From Streptococcus gallinaceus (GTDB lineage Bacteria; Bacillota; Bacilli; Lactobacillales; Streptococcaceae), in assembly GCF_024170225.1 (NCBI RefSeq), contig NZ_JALJXU010000003.1, positions 124,001 to 188,000 on the forward strand: a stretch of DNA of 64,000 nt, written 5' to 3'. Below the pieces are notes generated by a model. The model was not told the DNA's origin, searched no databases, and saw only the letters and a list, made by a program, of their open reading frames with translations. A program made the translations under genes and the position numbers. Shown here piece after piece: positions 9,053 through 17,997 of the stretch; the first letter of the stretch is position 1; every line of letters starts with the position of its first letter.

Positions 9053-10426
9053 ATGGCAAAAATCGTTGTTGTTGGTGCAAACCACGCCGGTACTTCAAGT
9101 ATCAATACACTTTTGGATAACTACGGTGCACAAAATGAAGTAGTTGTCTTTGACCAAAACTCAAACATCTCTTTCTTGGGTTGTGGTATGGCTCTTTGGA
9201 TTGGTAACCAAATTTCTGGTTCAGAAGGTCTTTTCTACGCAAACAAAGAAATGCTTGAAGCAAAAGGCGCTCGTATCTACATGAACTCACCAGTTCAAGC
9301 AATCGACTACGATGCAAAAACAGTTACTGCCCTGGTAGACGGTAAAGAACACGTAGAAAGCTATGACAAGTTGATCTTGGCTACAGGTTCACAACCAATC
9401 TTGCCACCAATCGCTGGTGCAGAAATCAAAGAAGGCTCACTTGAGTTTGAAGCAACACTTGAAAACCTTCAATTCGTTAAATTGTTCCAAAATGCACAAC
9501 AAGTTATTGATAAATTGGAAGACAAATCAAACGACATCAAACGCGTAGCAGTTGTTGGTGCGGGTTACATCGGTGTTGAATTAGCAGAAGCTTTCCAACG
9601 TCATGGTAAAGAAGTCATCTTGATCGACGTTGTAGATACTTGCTTGGCTGGTTACTATGACCGCGAGCTTTCAGACATGATGAGCAAAAACATGGCTGAC
9701 CACGGTATCGAGTTGGCATTTGGTGAAACAGTTAAAGCTATCGAAGGCGACGGTAAAGTTGAACGCATCGTAACTGACAAAACAAGCCGCGATGTTGATA
9801 TGGTCGTTCTTGCAGTAGGTTTCCGTCCAAATACATCTCTTGGTGCTGGTAAATTGGAAACATTCCGCAACGGCGCTTACCTTGTAAACAAAAAACAAGA
9901 AACAAGCATCAAAGACGTGTACGCAGTTGGTGACTGTGCGACAGTATTTGACAATGCTATTAACGATGTGAATTACATCGCTCTTGCATCAAACGCTCTT
10001 CGTTCAGGTGTAGTAGCTGGTCACAATGCTGCTGGTGTTGAAGTTGAATCACTTGGTGTACAAGGATCAAACGGTATCTCAATCTATGGCCTTAACATGG
10101 TTTCAACTGGTTTGACAGAAGAAAAAGCAAAACGCTTTGGCTTCAATCCAGTTGTTGTTGAATCAACTGACCTTCAAAAAGCTGCCTTCATCGAAGAAGC
10201 AAACCACGAAGTAACAGTGAAAATCGTTTATGATAAAGATACTCGTAAAGTTCTTGGTGCACAAATGGTATCACGTGAAGACATGTCTATGGGTATCCAC
10301 ATGTTCTCATTGGCAATCCAAGAAGGCGTAACAATCGACCGCTTGGCGCTCCTTGACTTGTTCTTCTTGCCACACTTCAACCAACCATTGAACTACATCG
10401 CAAAAGCTGCCATCTCAGCTAAATAA
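9053..10426 (+). CDS. nox: NADH oxidase, water-forming
   Basis: A 457-aa flavoprotein that reduces O2 to water with NADH, regenerating NAD+ and removing oxygen in catalase-negative streptococci. It has an N-terminal FAD motif ([12 protein letters not shown]), the redox-active cysteine in SFLGCGMAL (about residue 44, the residue cycling through sulfenic acid), an internal NAD motif ([13 protein letters not shown]) and the second FAD motif DVYAVGDCA. The C-terminal dimer domain ends in [13 protein letters not shown]. Length and the single active cysteine match streptococcal Nox. Its codon use is strongly biased, as in highly expressed genes. Monocistronic between its own promoter and a terminator. 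Confidence 0.96.
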   Translation: MAKIVVVGANHAGTSSINTLLDNYGAQNEVVVFDQNSNISFLGCGMALWIGNQISGSEGLFYANKEMLEAKGARIYMNSPVQAIDYDAKTVTALVDGKEHVESYDKLILATGSQPILPPIAGAEIKEGSLEFEATLENLQFVKLFQNAQQVIDKLEDKSNDIKRVAVVGAGYIGVELAEAFQRHGKEVILIDVVDTCLAGYYDRELSDMMSKNMADHGIELAFGETVKAIEGDGKVERIVTDKTSRDVDMVVLAVGFRPNTSLGAGKLETFRNGAYLVNKKQETSIKDVYAVGDCATVFDNAINDVNYIALASNALRSGVVAGHNAAGVEVESLGVQGSNGISIYGLNMVSTGLTEEKAKRFGFNPVVVESTDLQKAAFIEEANHEVTVKIVYDKDTRKVLGAQMVSREDMSMGIHMFSLAIQEGVTIDRLALLDLFFLPHFNQPLNYIAKAAISAK

Positions 10427-10429
10427 TCA

Positions 10430-10465
10430 TCAAAAAAATCGACTAGTTTTAGTCGATTTTTTTGA
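10430..10465. terminator. Bidirectional terminator after nox
   Basis: Stem TCAAAAAAATCGACTA paired with TAGTCGATTTTTTTGA around a short loop. It is shared by nox and the convergent oxidase gene, whose stop lies inside it. Confidence 0.88.
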
Positions 10466-11561
10466 TATATTTACTGGGTGAGTAGGGACTACGGTCGAAA
10501 TGGGGATTTTTGTCGAGGATTTCTTGGGCAATTTGCCAACCGATAAAAGGACCAGATGTAAGTCCTGAAGAACCTAGACCGCTAGCGACCCATATGTGTT
10601 CTTGGTCAGAAAGGTTGCCGTAAAATGGGGAGTAGTCTGATGTGTAGGCGCGTATTCCCACCCGTCTAGCGCTAATAGGCAACTCAGCTAGTTCAGGGAT
10701 GAATTGGCTAGCCGTTTCTTTCATTTTTTCAATCTTGTCATTATCCAGCGTCAAGTCAAAGCCCATATCGTCTTCGTGGCTCGCACCGATGACCAGTTTT
10801 CCATTTTCAAAAGGCAGGATATCAATCTCGCCGTGCAACATGCAACCAGACCACTCATCAGTAGTAAAGTCTGTTTCGATTTCCAGCAGTTGACCTTTCT
10901 GTGGACGGACATCCACAGTATAGTCTAGCGGAGCAAGAAGTTGTGGTAACCAAGCTCCCACAGCTAGGATGATTTGGTCGGTCTTCAGCACTTGCTGGTT
11001 GATAGAGATAGTCTGCTCATCCATCAACTCGGCTTTCCCATGGAGTAGTCTTCCACCATTTTGCAGAAAGGCTTCTTGTAAATGATCTAGCAAAAGATTG
11101 CCGTCCACACGGCCACCCCCACTTGCTAAAATAGCACCTTGCTCCGTTGATAGTTGAGGAATGATTTGTGTTACGGATTGTCCAGTGAATAGGTTAAGCT
11201 CCCCAATCATGGGAGCTTTTTCTCTTCTTTCAAGAGCTATATTTTCTAATTTTTTCAGGAGCTTTTCCTTGTTTTTAAAGACCAGTGTCCCAGTCTGCTT
11301 GTAAGCAGGGTTCGAAAATCCAACCTCTTGCAAATCCGACATTAGTTGCGGATAAAATGCCGCTCCGCTAGCGGTCAAATGATACCAATCTTGATTGCGA
11401 CGTTGCGACAGCCAAGGGCAGATAATTCCAGCGGCAGCACGTGTCGCCGTACCAGTACCTTCATCAATCAAGGTCACCTGACAATCTTTTTCTTGTGATA
11501 GATAGAACGCGGCTGTCGAACCAACAATTCCCCCTCCGATAATGACTATTTCTCTTTTCAT
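10449..11561 (-). CDS. FAD-dependent D-amino acid/glycine oxidase (DadA-like)
   Basis: A 370-aa DAO-family flavoprotein. The FAD-binding GxGxxG motif is at residues 8-13 (IIGGGIVGSTAAFYLS). A central substrate/FAD domain contains DGNLLLDHLQEAF. The C-terminal HIWVASGLGSSGLTSGP motif is the usual flavin-closing loop. Expected reaction is oxidative deamination of an amino acid or sarcosine-like compound; the substrate is unknown. The frame extends 26 codons further upstream, but ATG 11561 places the FAD motif at the normal distance. There is no ribosome site before it. A TGCTATAAT promoter ends only 6 nt upstream, so the message may be leaderless. Confidence 0.85.
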   Translation of the reverse strand: MKREIVIIGGGIVGSTAAFYLSQEKDCQVTLIDEGTGTATRAAAGIICPWLSQRRNQDWYHLTASGAAFYPQLMSDLQEVGFSNPAYKQTGTLVFKNKEKLLKKLENIALERREKAPMIGELNLFTGQSVTQIIPQLSTEQGAILASGGGRVDGNLLLDHLQEAFLQNGGRLLHGKAELMDEQTISINQQVLKTDQIILAVGAWLPQLLAPLDYTVDVRPQKGQLLEIETDFTTDEWSGCMLHGEIDILPFENGKLVIGASHEDDMGFDLTLDNDKIEKMKETASQFIPELAELPISARRVGIRAYTSDYSPFYGNLSDQEHIWVASGLGSSGLTSGPFIGWQIAQEILDKNPHFDRSPYSPSKYIKKID

Positions 11562-11567
11562 AGGAAT

Positions 11568-11576
11568 ATTATAGCA
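11568..11576 (-). promoter_or_regulatory. Extended -10 promoter immediately upstream of the oxidase start
   Basis: TGCTATAAT on the minus strand ends 6 nt before the ATG at 11561. That puts the expected transcription start on or next to the A of the start codon. Confidence 0.5.
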
Positions 11577-11677
11577 TAAAATAGAGAATTTTTTTATCTG
11601 CTTGTACATGATACAATAAAGAGAAGAGAAAAATAGCACAAAAAAACAAAAGCATAAGAAAAGAAAGCAGGTTCAAC

Positions 11678-12130
11678 ATGAAATTCAAACGTAAGACACG
11701 ACTAACCCAAGAAGAACAAGACTATATCAATGGAGTAGTTGGATATCCTCTGGCAAAAGAAAAGGATTATCTAATTTATTCTGAAACTGAGAGGATCTAT
11801 CGTCTGATTATCGAATTCTACAACTCCAATCCGGATCGTCCTCAAGATGAAATTCATATTACTATCTATAAAGATAAGGTAATTGTACTAACCTATACTT
11901 ACTGTGTTAAGGGAGATATTCTTGAGTTCCATTTCGAGTCTATCCTAGTCCCTTCTCAGTTTAGGGATGAGGAGGAAAAGATCATTGAGGTTATAAAGGG
12001 GACAACCGAGGCAATAGGTGCAAATAAAGATGGCAGTCCTGGTCGATGGTCATACATATATACCGATGGTTTTCCGCTGACCTACAGTGATGAGATAACG
12101 ATTCCAGTTGTTGCATCTAGTGAGGTTTAG
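11678..12130 (+). CDS. Unknown 150-aa protein, paralogue of the protein upstream of the RTX gene
   Basis: Not recognised as a known family. It begins MKFKRKTRLTQEEQDYINGV and is clearly paralogous to the 145-aa protein at 12961-13398: the two share the N-terminal LTQEEQDYINGVVGYPL, the central NPDR and YKD, and the C-terminal (I/H)TYSD. No signal peptide, membrane helix or cysteine pair, so it is cytoplasmic. It lacks HlyC acyltransferase features. It lies 2 bp before a truncated copy of the RTX N-terminal domain, and the 45 bp upstream resemble those before the second copy. Candidate roles are a binding partner/chaperone or antidote for the RTX N-terminal domain, by analogy with frpD-frpC order. 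The probable promoter is TGATACAAT at 11609-11617. Confidence 0.75.
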   Translation: MKFKRKTRLTQEEQDYINGVVGYPLAKEKDYLIYSETERIYRLIIEFYNSNPDRPQDEIHITIYKDKVIVLTYTYCVKGDILEFHFESILVPSQFRDEEEKIIEVIKGTTEAIGANKDGSPGRWSYIYTDGFPLTYSDEITIPVVASSEV

Positions 12131-12132
12131 CG

Positions 12133-12819
12133 ATGTACAAAACAATCAAAGATATCATTACTTGGGTAGAAAATTACCCTCAACCTAAAGCAAACTTAGA
12201 ACAGTTTGCCCTAGACCTGGCCGACCAGATCCGCCAGATGTCTTTTGACTTGCCTGAGGGTAGCAGAACTATCTTCTACTCAGGAGGGTTCACTGGGGCA
12301 GATTCCTCTGCCAATGGCTACATGTTTCACACAGCTAAAAGACACAGCGAAGCTAGTAAGGCCAAGCTGTCCTTCATCAACGATGTCGCCGAAAATATCT
12401 TAAATGATCTAGATTTTAAAAAAGCGATTGATGAAGCGATTGATTTTGAAACTAATACATTATTCCGTGGAACCTGGAAGGGTGACACTCGTCAAAAGAC
12501 CGTTTTCGGAGATAAGGCCTTGGCTTTGGATGATCTCATATCCGAGATACTGGTGCAGAAGCATGCTAAGGGGGATGTGGCAGTCCTGATGGGGCCAGAT
12601 GCTGATAAAAATCGGGTCTTTGCCCAGACGGAGCTGCCGGGACTGATGGCTAATGAGCGAGTTACTCATATTAATGGCATCCCCAAGGAGGAGTTGGCCG
12701 GTCTTTCCAGCGATTTGGAGCGCTTCAATCGCATTAAGGCGGAATCAGTAACACAGTTGTCAAAGGCAGAAATCTATTCTAAAATCAATAAATTTTATAT
12801 GAATTCGCTGGTTTTGTGA
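12133..12819 (+). CDS. Truncated paralogue of the RTX protein N-terminal domain
   Basis: A 228-aa protein aligning along residues 1 to about 213 with the N-terminus of the 1519-aa RTX protein: same MYKTIKDIITW start, IRQMSFDLPEGS, GGFTGADSSANGYMF, GDVAVLM and THINGIPKEELAGLSSDLE. Identity stops abruptly after SKAEIY, where a short unrelated tail SKINKFYMNSLVL ends the frame. It therefore looks like the surviving 5' part of a duplicated RTX gene. It could equally be a stand-alone N-terminal domain protein (decoy or alternative effector cap). It has no RTX repeats and no secretion signal. The most variable stretch, residues about 94-118, differs between the copies while the flanks are near-identical, which argues for divergence under selection. 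Confidence 0.8.
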   Translation: MYKTIKDIITWVENYPQPKANLEQFALDLADQIRQMSFDLPEGSRTIFYSGGFTGADSSANGYMFHTAKRHSEASKAKLSFINDVAENILNDLDFKKAIDEAIDFETNTLFRGTWKGDTRQKTVFGDKALALDDLISEILVQKHAKGDVAVLMGPDADKNRVFAQTELPGLMANERVTHINGIPKEELAGLSSDLERFNRIKAESVTQLSKAEIYSKINKFYMNSLVL

Positions 12820-12846
12820 TAGATTTCAGTGAAAGGAGAAAAAACG

Positions 12847-12900
12847 ATGATGTGCCAAAAGATAATTGTTCGCTCACTACCGTTTCTGGACTCTAGTTAG
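12847..12900 (+). other. 17-codon mini-ORF with a strong ribosome site inside the duplicated region
   Basis: AAAGGAG at 12832-12838 precedes ATG 12847, which reads MMCQKIIVRSLPFLDSS and stops. It lies between the two duplicated modules. It may be a decayed leftover of the duplication or a translated leader. The spacing is good, but there is no conservation evidence. Confidence 0.25.
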
Positions 12901-12960
12901 AGGGCAGAGACAGGAAATGGCGCAACAAATAAAGAATAAGAAAACGAAAGAAGGTTCAAA

Positions 12961-13398
12961 ATGGAATTTAAATTAAAAATGCACCTAACCCAAGAAGAAC
13001 AAGATTATATCAATGGAGTAGTTGGTTATCCATTGGTAGAAGAGAGGGATTATTTGGTTTATTCTGAAGCCGATAAGATCTATCGCTTAATTTTTCAATC
13101 ACAAAATTCAAATCCTGATCGCTGCCAAAATGCAATTGATATTATGATTTATAAAGATAGTCTCGTGAAATTGACCTACAGAGCTCATAGTCGAAATGAC
13201 TACGAAGAAGTGACCTTCTTTGCAATAGTAGCACCTACCAAACTCAAGAATGAAGAAGAGAAAGTTATTAAAATGATTAAGGCTACGCAAGCGAGGATGG
13301 CTGCTGCGAGAGATGGAGATCCTGATAAAATGGTGATGATTTATCCCAATGGTATCCACATAACCTATAGTGATGACCGTTTGATTCCAATTAAGTAG
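12961..13398 (+). CDS. Unknown 145-aa protein immediately upstream of the RTX gene
   Basis: Paralogue of the 150-aa protein at 11678. The first 27 residues and the last 12 are well conserved; the middle is more diverged. It is probably soluble and cytoplasmic (no signal or membrane segment), starting at ATG 12961 after a weak AAGAAGG site. It ends 17 bp before the RTX start, so the two are translated from one message. In Neisseria the FrpC RTX protein is preceded by its binding partner FrpD; the order here is similar, but I see no sequence resemblance to FrpD. Function unknown; partner, chaperone or immunity roles are inference from position only. Confidence 0.75.
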   Translation: MEFKLKMHLTQEEQDYINGVVGYPLVEERDYLVYSEADKIYRLIFQSQNSNPDRCQNAIDIMIYKDSLVKLTYRAHSRNDYEEVTFFAIVAPTKLKNEEEKVIKMIKATQARMAAARDGDPDKMVMIYPNGIHITYSDDRLIPIK

Positions 13399-13415
13399 AA
13401 TGGTGGTTTTAGGGA

Positions 13416-16400
13416 ATGTACAAAACAATCAAGGATATTATTACTTGGATAGAAAATTATTCTAATCCTAAAGCAAACTTAGAACAGTTTGCCCTAGACT
13501 TGGCTGACCAGATCCGCCAGATGTCTTTTGATCTACCTGAGGGGAGTAATATCATCTTATATTCAGGAGGCTTCACCGGGGCAGATTCCTCTGCCAATGG
13601 CTACATGTTTCAATCAGTTAGTAGACACATACAAGCTAGTCAGGGCAAGCTGTCTTTCATAAATGATGTGGCAGAAAATATTTTAAATAGTACTATGTTT
13701 GATAAAACGTTGCGTTCACTTATTGGTAATAAAACTGATGATGTCTTACACGGAACCTGGACCAACAATACTCGTCAAAGGACAGTTTTCGGAGACAAGG
13801 CTCTAGCTTTGGATGATGTGATTTCAGAGATATTGGTGCAGAAGCATGCTAAGGGGGATGTGGCTGTTCTGATGGGAGGCAACGCTCATGACAATAGCGT
13901 CTTTGCCAAGACCGAGCTGCCGGGACTGATGACTAATGAGCGAGTTACTCATATTAATGGCATCCCTAAAGAGGAGTTAGCCGGTCTTTCCAGCGACTTG
14001 GAGCGCTTCAATCGCATTAAGGCGGAATCAGTAGCACAGTTGTCAAAGGCAGAGATTTACCGTGTTGGGGATCAAGAGTTTTTACGGGTCAAGGATGGAT
14101 ATTTCAGTGATATTTTCAACTATGAAACTTTTGCAGATTCCAAAAAAGTGACAGACTCCTTCGACTCTAGGGTTCGGCATCAAAATCCTGCCTGGCTTAC
14201 AGATGTGGAGTTGGGTAAGTTATATAATCTAGATATTCGCAAGACAAGGCCAGAGGCTTTGCAGAAACTTCGGACCCGACATTACAATGATGCTCTAAAT
14301 ACAGCTATGAAGGTCGAATCAAAGGCGTTGCATGCAAGTGATACCAAGCTGGTCATTTATCCTGATGGAAGTATGGATTTGGCCTCTACCAAAAGTGCGA
14401 ATAGCCGTTTACCTGAGGTCACAGTTGGCCAGCTACAAAAGTATCAGGCTGACCCAGACTTAGTCGAGAATGAAGCCTTTAGAAAACTAACTGCCCCTGA
14501 GCAAATCACGACTGAGCGGACCTATAAGCAATACACGCAGTTACTCAAGCATATCGACGATATGCCCCTGGATGAAACTGCGAAAAATATCTATGCGACA
14601 GCTACAGGTATCAGCCTAGATCAACTATCTAAGACAGATGAGCGCCTCATCAAGATCGGGGAGTCCTTAACCCTCAAGAAGGGCAACGCCTACGACAAAC
14701 TCATGGAGTTCGCCAAAAACCATGAACGTCTGACCAATACCTCCAACACTTTACTACGTGGTATGGATATCGGATTTAATGTTTTGGAAGCGGGATTGGT
14801 CTTACACGATGTTTACAAGCATCTCCATAAAGGTGACACCAAGGGAGCAATAGGAGCGGCCATTGGTGGGAGTGTTGAGTGGGGTATCACCAATAAATTG
14901 GGAGCTGCCCTTACCCTTAAGCTGGCAGGTTTAGGAGCTGTTATCGCAGGTGGTAGCGTGGTTGGTCTCGTCGCAACGACCCTGGTAGCAGGGCTGATTG
15001 GATATGGTATTGCATCTTATATCGGAAGTAAGGCAGATGAGTTAATCCAGCAGTTGTTTGCCTCATCGGAGCTTGTCGCTGCACCGGTTGATCCACTGAT
15101 TTTAGATATGGCTGGCAATGGTTTCCATCCGACAACCCTGGGTCAAGGAGCTCATTTTGATTTGGATCAGAATGGATTTGCAGAAAAGATGAACTGGATA
15201 TCAGGTGATGATGCCATGTTAGTAATTGACAAAAATGAAAACGACATCATAGATGATGGAAACGAAATCTTTGGTGATCAGACCCGTCTCAAGGACGGTC
15301 AGTATGCTAAGAATGGCTTTGAAGCCCTGAGAGAGTATGATAGTAACCAGGATGGCCTTATTTCAAGTGAGGATGTGGACTTTGGCAAACTCCTCATTTG
15401 GCAGGATAACGGAAATGCCCAGACAGAAGACGGCGAACTGGTTAGTCTAAAAGAGGCGGGTATTCAGTCTATTCAACTAGAATATAGTCAATTTGGAGAA
15501 GAGTCTGACACAGGAGTAACATTTGGAAATACTGCAACCTTTACCAAGGTTGATGGTAGTCAGTTGAACATCGCAGAATACTGGGTGAAGACAGAGACCC
15601 ACAATACGATTGAACACAATAAAGGTAGCCTAGTGGGAGATGATGCCCAACTTCCAAATACAGCATCCCATGGTGCCCTTCCGTCATTGCATACCGCAAT
15701 TGCTATGGATACTAGTGGTCAGTTACGAGATATGCTGGCAACCTTTAAGGTGACCGAAGATGCCAAGACTCGGAAGCAACAGATTGAGTCCATCCTGCAA
15801 ATCATCGCAGGTGCTACTGATATCGCAGACAATAGCCGCGGTAGTCGATTTAGTGCGAAGAAGTTGAAAGTCGTAGAAGCCTTTATGGGCAGAAAGTTCA
15901 TCGGTCAGAATGGCGCGGAACCCAATGCAAATGCTGCGAAACAACTGGAAACAGCTTATCAAGAAATCCTTCAAATGTATTACCATGATTTAATGCTTCA
16001 AACGAGAGTGCAGGAAGTACTCGTTATGATAGACCAAAACGAAAAAATGATTCGTCTTGATCAAGTAAAAGAAGCTCTAGCGACAGTAATGGATGAATCC
16101 GAAACTGTACAAAAAATAGGTGAATATGCAGGAACTCTTCATTACCTTAGTAGGTATGGAGTAAAAGGGTGGGAAGAATTTAGAGATTACTATAGTTCTC
16201 AATCAGCTATTTACAGTAAGCAAATAGCCCTTTCGACTAATCAGGCAATTGTGGGGGATGACAGTGGAGAAGCGCTGACCGTAACTGCAGAAAAATCACT
16301 TATTTACGCAGGCGCTGGCAACGACACCCTCAACGGCTCCAATGGTGTCGATACTCTCTATGGCGAAGACGGCGATGATACTATCAATGGCGGTTCAGGC

Positions 16401-17975
16401 AATGATACTATCATTGGTGGTGCAGGAGATGATACCTTAAAAGGTGGCGATGATAAGGATGACCACGATGTCTATCTCTTCGGTCGCGGTCACGGTAAGG
16501 ATTATCTCTATGACGAGTATGGTACGAGCACTATTCGGTTTACCGATGACATCGTGGCTTCCGACTTCCTCGTTCGTCGAGATGGTCAGCACATTGTCTT
16601 GATGAATCAGGTTAGTGGAGACCAGTTAACGATCGCTTATTTCGCTAGTCATTCCACACACCGTAGAGTGATTCTAGAGTTCTCAGATGGAACTGTGCAT
16701 ACAATTGATAATCAAGATTCCATCTTCCGCAACCTGATAGGAACGGCTGCGGATGAAACGATAGACCTGATCCTATCTGACGGAGGGACCATCCGAGCAG
16801 GCGCTGGCAACGACACCCTCAACGGCTCCAATGGTGCCGATACTCTCTATGGCGAAGACGGCGATGATACCATCAATGGCGGCTCAGGCAATGATACTAT
16901 CATTGGTGGTGCAGGAGATGATACCTTAAAAGGTGGCGATGATAAGGATGACCACGATGTCTATCTCTTCGGTCGCGGTCACGGTAAGGATTATCTCTAT
17001 GACGAGTATGGTACGAGCACTATTCGGTTTACCGATAACATCGTGGCTTCCGACTTCCTCGTTCGTCGAGATGGTCAGCACATTGTCTTGATGAATCAGG
17101 TTAGTGGAGACCAGTTAACGATCGCTTATTTCGCTAGTCATTCCACACACCGTAGAGTGATTCTAGAATTCTCAGATGGAACTGTGCATACAATTGATAA
17201 TCAAGATTCTATCTTCCGCAACTTAACAGGAACGGCTGCGGATGAAACGATAGACCTGTTCCTATCTGATGGAGGGATCATCCGAGCAGGCGCTGGCAAC
17301 GACACCCTCAACGGCTCCAATGGTGCCGATACTCTCTATGGCGAAGACGGCGATGATACTATCAATGGCGGTTCAGGCAATGATACTATCATTGGTGGTG
17401 CAGGAGATGATAACCTGTATGGTGGAGACGGAGATGATATTTATGTCTTCGGTCGTGGTCACGGTAAGGACCGGATTTCAGATAGCTCAGGTCATACGAC
17501 CGTATCCTTCCAAAGTGGGAGTAGCGCAGATGCTCTTCGTGTCTCTCGAGAGGGATCCGACTTAGTACTTAGTAGCTCGGAAACGGATAGCATTCGCTTG
17601 TCCAACTACCATTCCTCCTCATCTGCTCGTGATGTGTCAATGCTCTTTGCGGACCAGAGCACAGCTGTGATCGATCAGACAGATTGGACCCTAAATGTGA
17701 CACCAGCATCTTTGGAGGCAAAGGCGTTCTCTGTTGAAGACCAAGTACGGGGAGCTAGGGCAGTGCTAGAAGATGCAGGAAACACTGAGATAGTGGCTGA
17801 CGGTATGGCGCCTACAGACTTGTCAGTAGCTGATCAAGAGGCGGCCTACAAAGCTCAACTAGCTACTCAACTCCTATCAAGCCTACCTGATAGGAATGCA
17901 GCACCAGATACTCTGAACTCAAATGTTATAGTAACTGAGGAACTCTATACAGAGCAGTTTACATTGGGGGCGTAG
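13416..17975 (+). CDS. RTX protein with FrpC/ApxIVA-like self-processing module, type I secreted
   Basis: A 1519-aa protein without a Sec signal. Residues 1-213 are a domain shared with the truncated copy. Residues about 214-470 are helical. Residues about 474-539 are strongly hydrophobic (AALTLKLAGLGAVIAGGS). At Asp559-Pro560 begins PLILDMAGNGF, opening an FrpC-type self-processing module with Ca-site loops DLDQNGF, DKNENDIIDDGNEIFGDQT and DSNQDGLIS; in FrpC and ApxIVA this module cuts the Asp-Pro bond when Ca2+ binds. Residues about 760-950 are helical. Residues 965 to about 1348 hold RTX nonapeptides (GGSGNDTIIGGAGDD). The final ~100 residues, ending EQFTLGA, fit a type I secretion signal. 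The GG(x) repeats, Ca loops and downstream HlyB/HlyD make secretion likely. The toxic or adhesive activity is unknown. Confidence 0.93.
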   Translation: MYKTIKDIITWIENYSNPKANLEQFALDLADQIRQMSFDLPEGSNIILYSGGFTGADSSANGYMFQSVSRHIQASQGKLSFINDVAENILNSTMFDKTLRSLIGNKTDDVLHGTWTNNTRQRTVFGDKALALDDVISEILVQKHAKGDVAVLMGGNAHDNSVFAKTELPGLMTNERVTHINGIPKEELAGLSSDLERFNRIKAESVAQLSKAEIYRVGDQEFLRVKDGYFSDIFNYETFADSKKVTDSFDSRVRHQNPAWLTDVELGKLYNLDIRKTRPEALQKLRTRHYNDALNTAMKVESKALHASDTKLVIYPDGSMDLASTKSANSRLPEVTVGQLQKYQADPDLVENEAFRKLTAPEQITTERTYKQYTQLLKHIDDMPLDETAKNIYATATGISLDQLSKTDERLIKIGESLTLKKGNAYDKLMEFAKNHERLTNTSNTLLRGMDIGFNVLEAGLVLHDVYKHLHKGDTKGAIGAAIGGSVEWGITNKLGAALTLKLAGLGAVIAGGSVVGLVATTLVAGLIGYGIASYIGSKADELIQQLFASSELVAAPVDPLILDMAGNGFHPTTLGQGAHFDLDQNGFAEKMNWISGDDAMLVIDKNENDIIDDGNEIFGDQTRLKDGQYAKNGFEALREYDSNQDGLISSEDVDFGKLLIWQDNGNAQTEDGELVSLKEAGIQSIQLEYSQFGEESDTGVTFGNTATFTKVDGSQLNIAEYWVKTETHNTIEHNKGSLVGDDAQLPNTASHGALPSLHTAIAMDTSGQLRDMLATFKVTEDAKTRKQQIESILQIIAGATDIADNSRGSRFSAKKLKVVEAFMGRKFIGQNGAEPNANAAKQLETAYQEILQMYYHDLMLQTRVQEVLVMIDQNEKMIRLDQVKEALATVMDESETVQKIGEYAGTLHYLSRYGVKGWEEFRDYYSSQSAIYSKQIALSTNQAIVGDDSGEALTVTAEKSLIYAGAGNDTLNGSNGVDTLYGEDGDDTINGGSGNDTIIGGAGDDTLKGGDDKDDHDVYLFGRGHGKDYLYDEYGTSTIRFTDDIVASDFLVRRDGQHIVLMNQVSGDQLTIAYFASHSTHRRVILEFSDGTVHTIDNQDSIFRNLIGTAADETIDLILSDGGTIRAGAGNDTLNGSNGADTLYGEDGDDTINGGSGNDTIIGGAGDDTLKGGDDKDDHDVYLFGRGHGKDYLYDEYGTSTIRFTDNIVASDFLVRRDGQHIVLMNQVSGDQLTIAYFASHSTHRRVILEFSDGTVHTIDNQDSIFRNLTGTAADETIDLFLSDGGIIRAGAGNDTLNGSNGADTLYGEDGDDTINGGSGNDTIIGGAGDDNLYGGDGDDIYVFGRGHGKDRISDSSGHTTVSFQSGSSADALRVSREGSDLVLSSSETDSIRLSNYHSSSSARDVSMLFADQSTAVIDQTDWTLNVTPASLEAKAFSVEDQVRGARAVLEDAGNTEIVADGMAPTDLSVADQEAAYKAQLATQLLSSLPDRNAAPDTLNSNVIVTEELYTEQFTLGA
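16308..17411 (+). repeat. 489-bp near-identical tandem units in the RTX region
   Basis: Unit 1 spans 16308-16796 and unit 2 16797-17285. A third copy begins at 17286 and diverges near 17411. Each unit is 489 bp (163 codons) and encodes nonapeptide blocks plus a spacer starting HDVYLFGRGHGKD. By eye, units 1 and 2 differ at about a dozen positions. This suggests recent duplication and likely copy-number variation between strains, always in frame. Confidence 0.9.
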
Positions 17976-17997
17976 AAGTACAATAATGAAGAAAAAT

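Noticed and set aside
11678-13398. HlyC-type toxin acyltransferases
   Set aside because: The right position and size, but no recognisable acyltransferase motifs. The sequences are acidic/mixed and unlike HlyC.
16308-17411. CRISPR-like or minisatellite array
   Set aside because: The repeats are 489 bp coding units of RTX nonapeptides, with no short repeat-spacer pattern.
17269-17565. 98-aa open frame on the plus strand inside the RTX repeats
   Set aside because: It is the RTX repeat read in another frame (Ser/Met/Ile-rich, no ribosome site). The 1519-aa frame explains the DNA.
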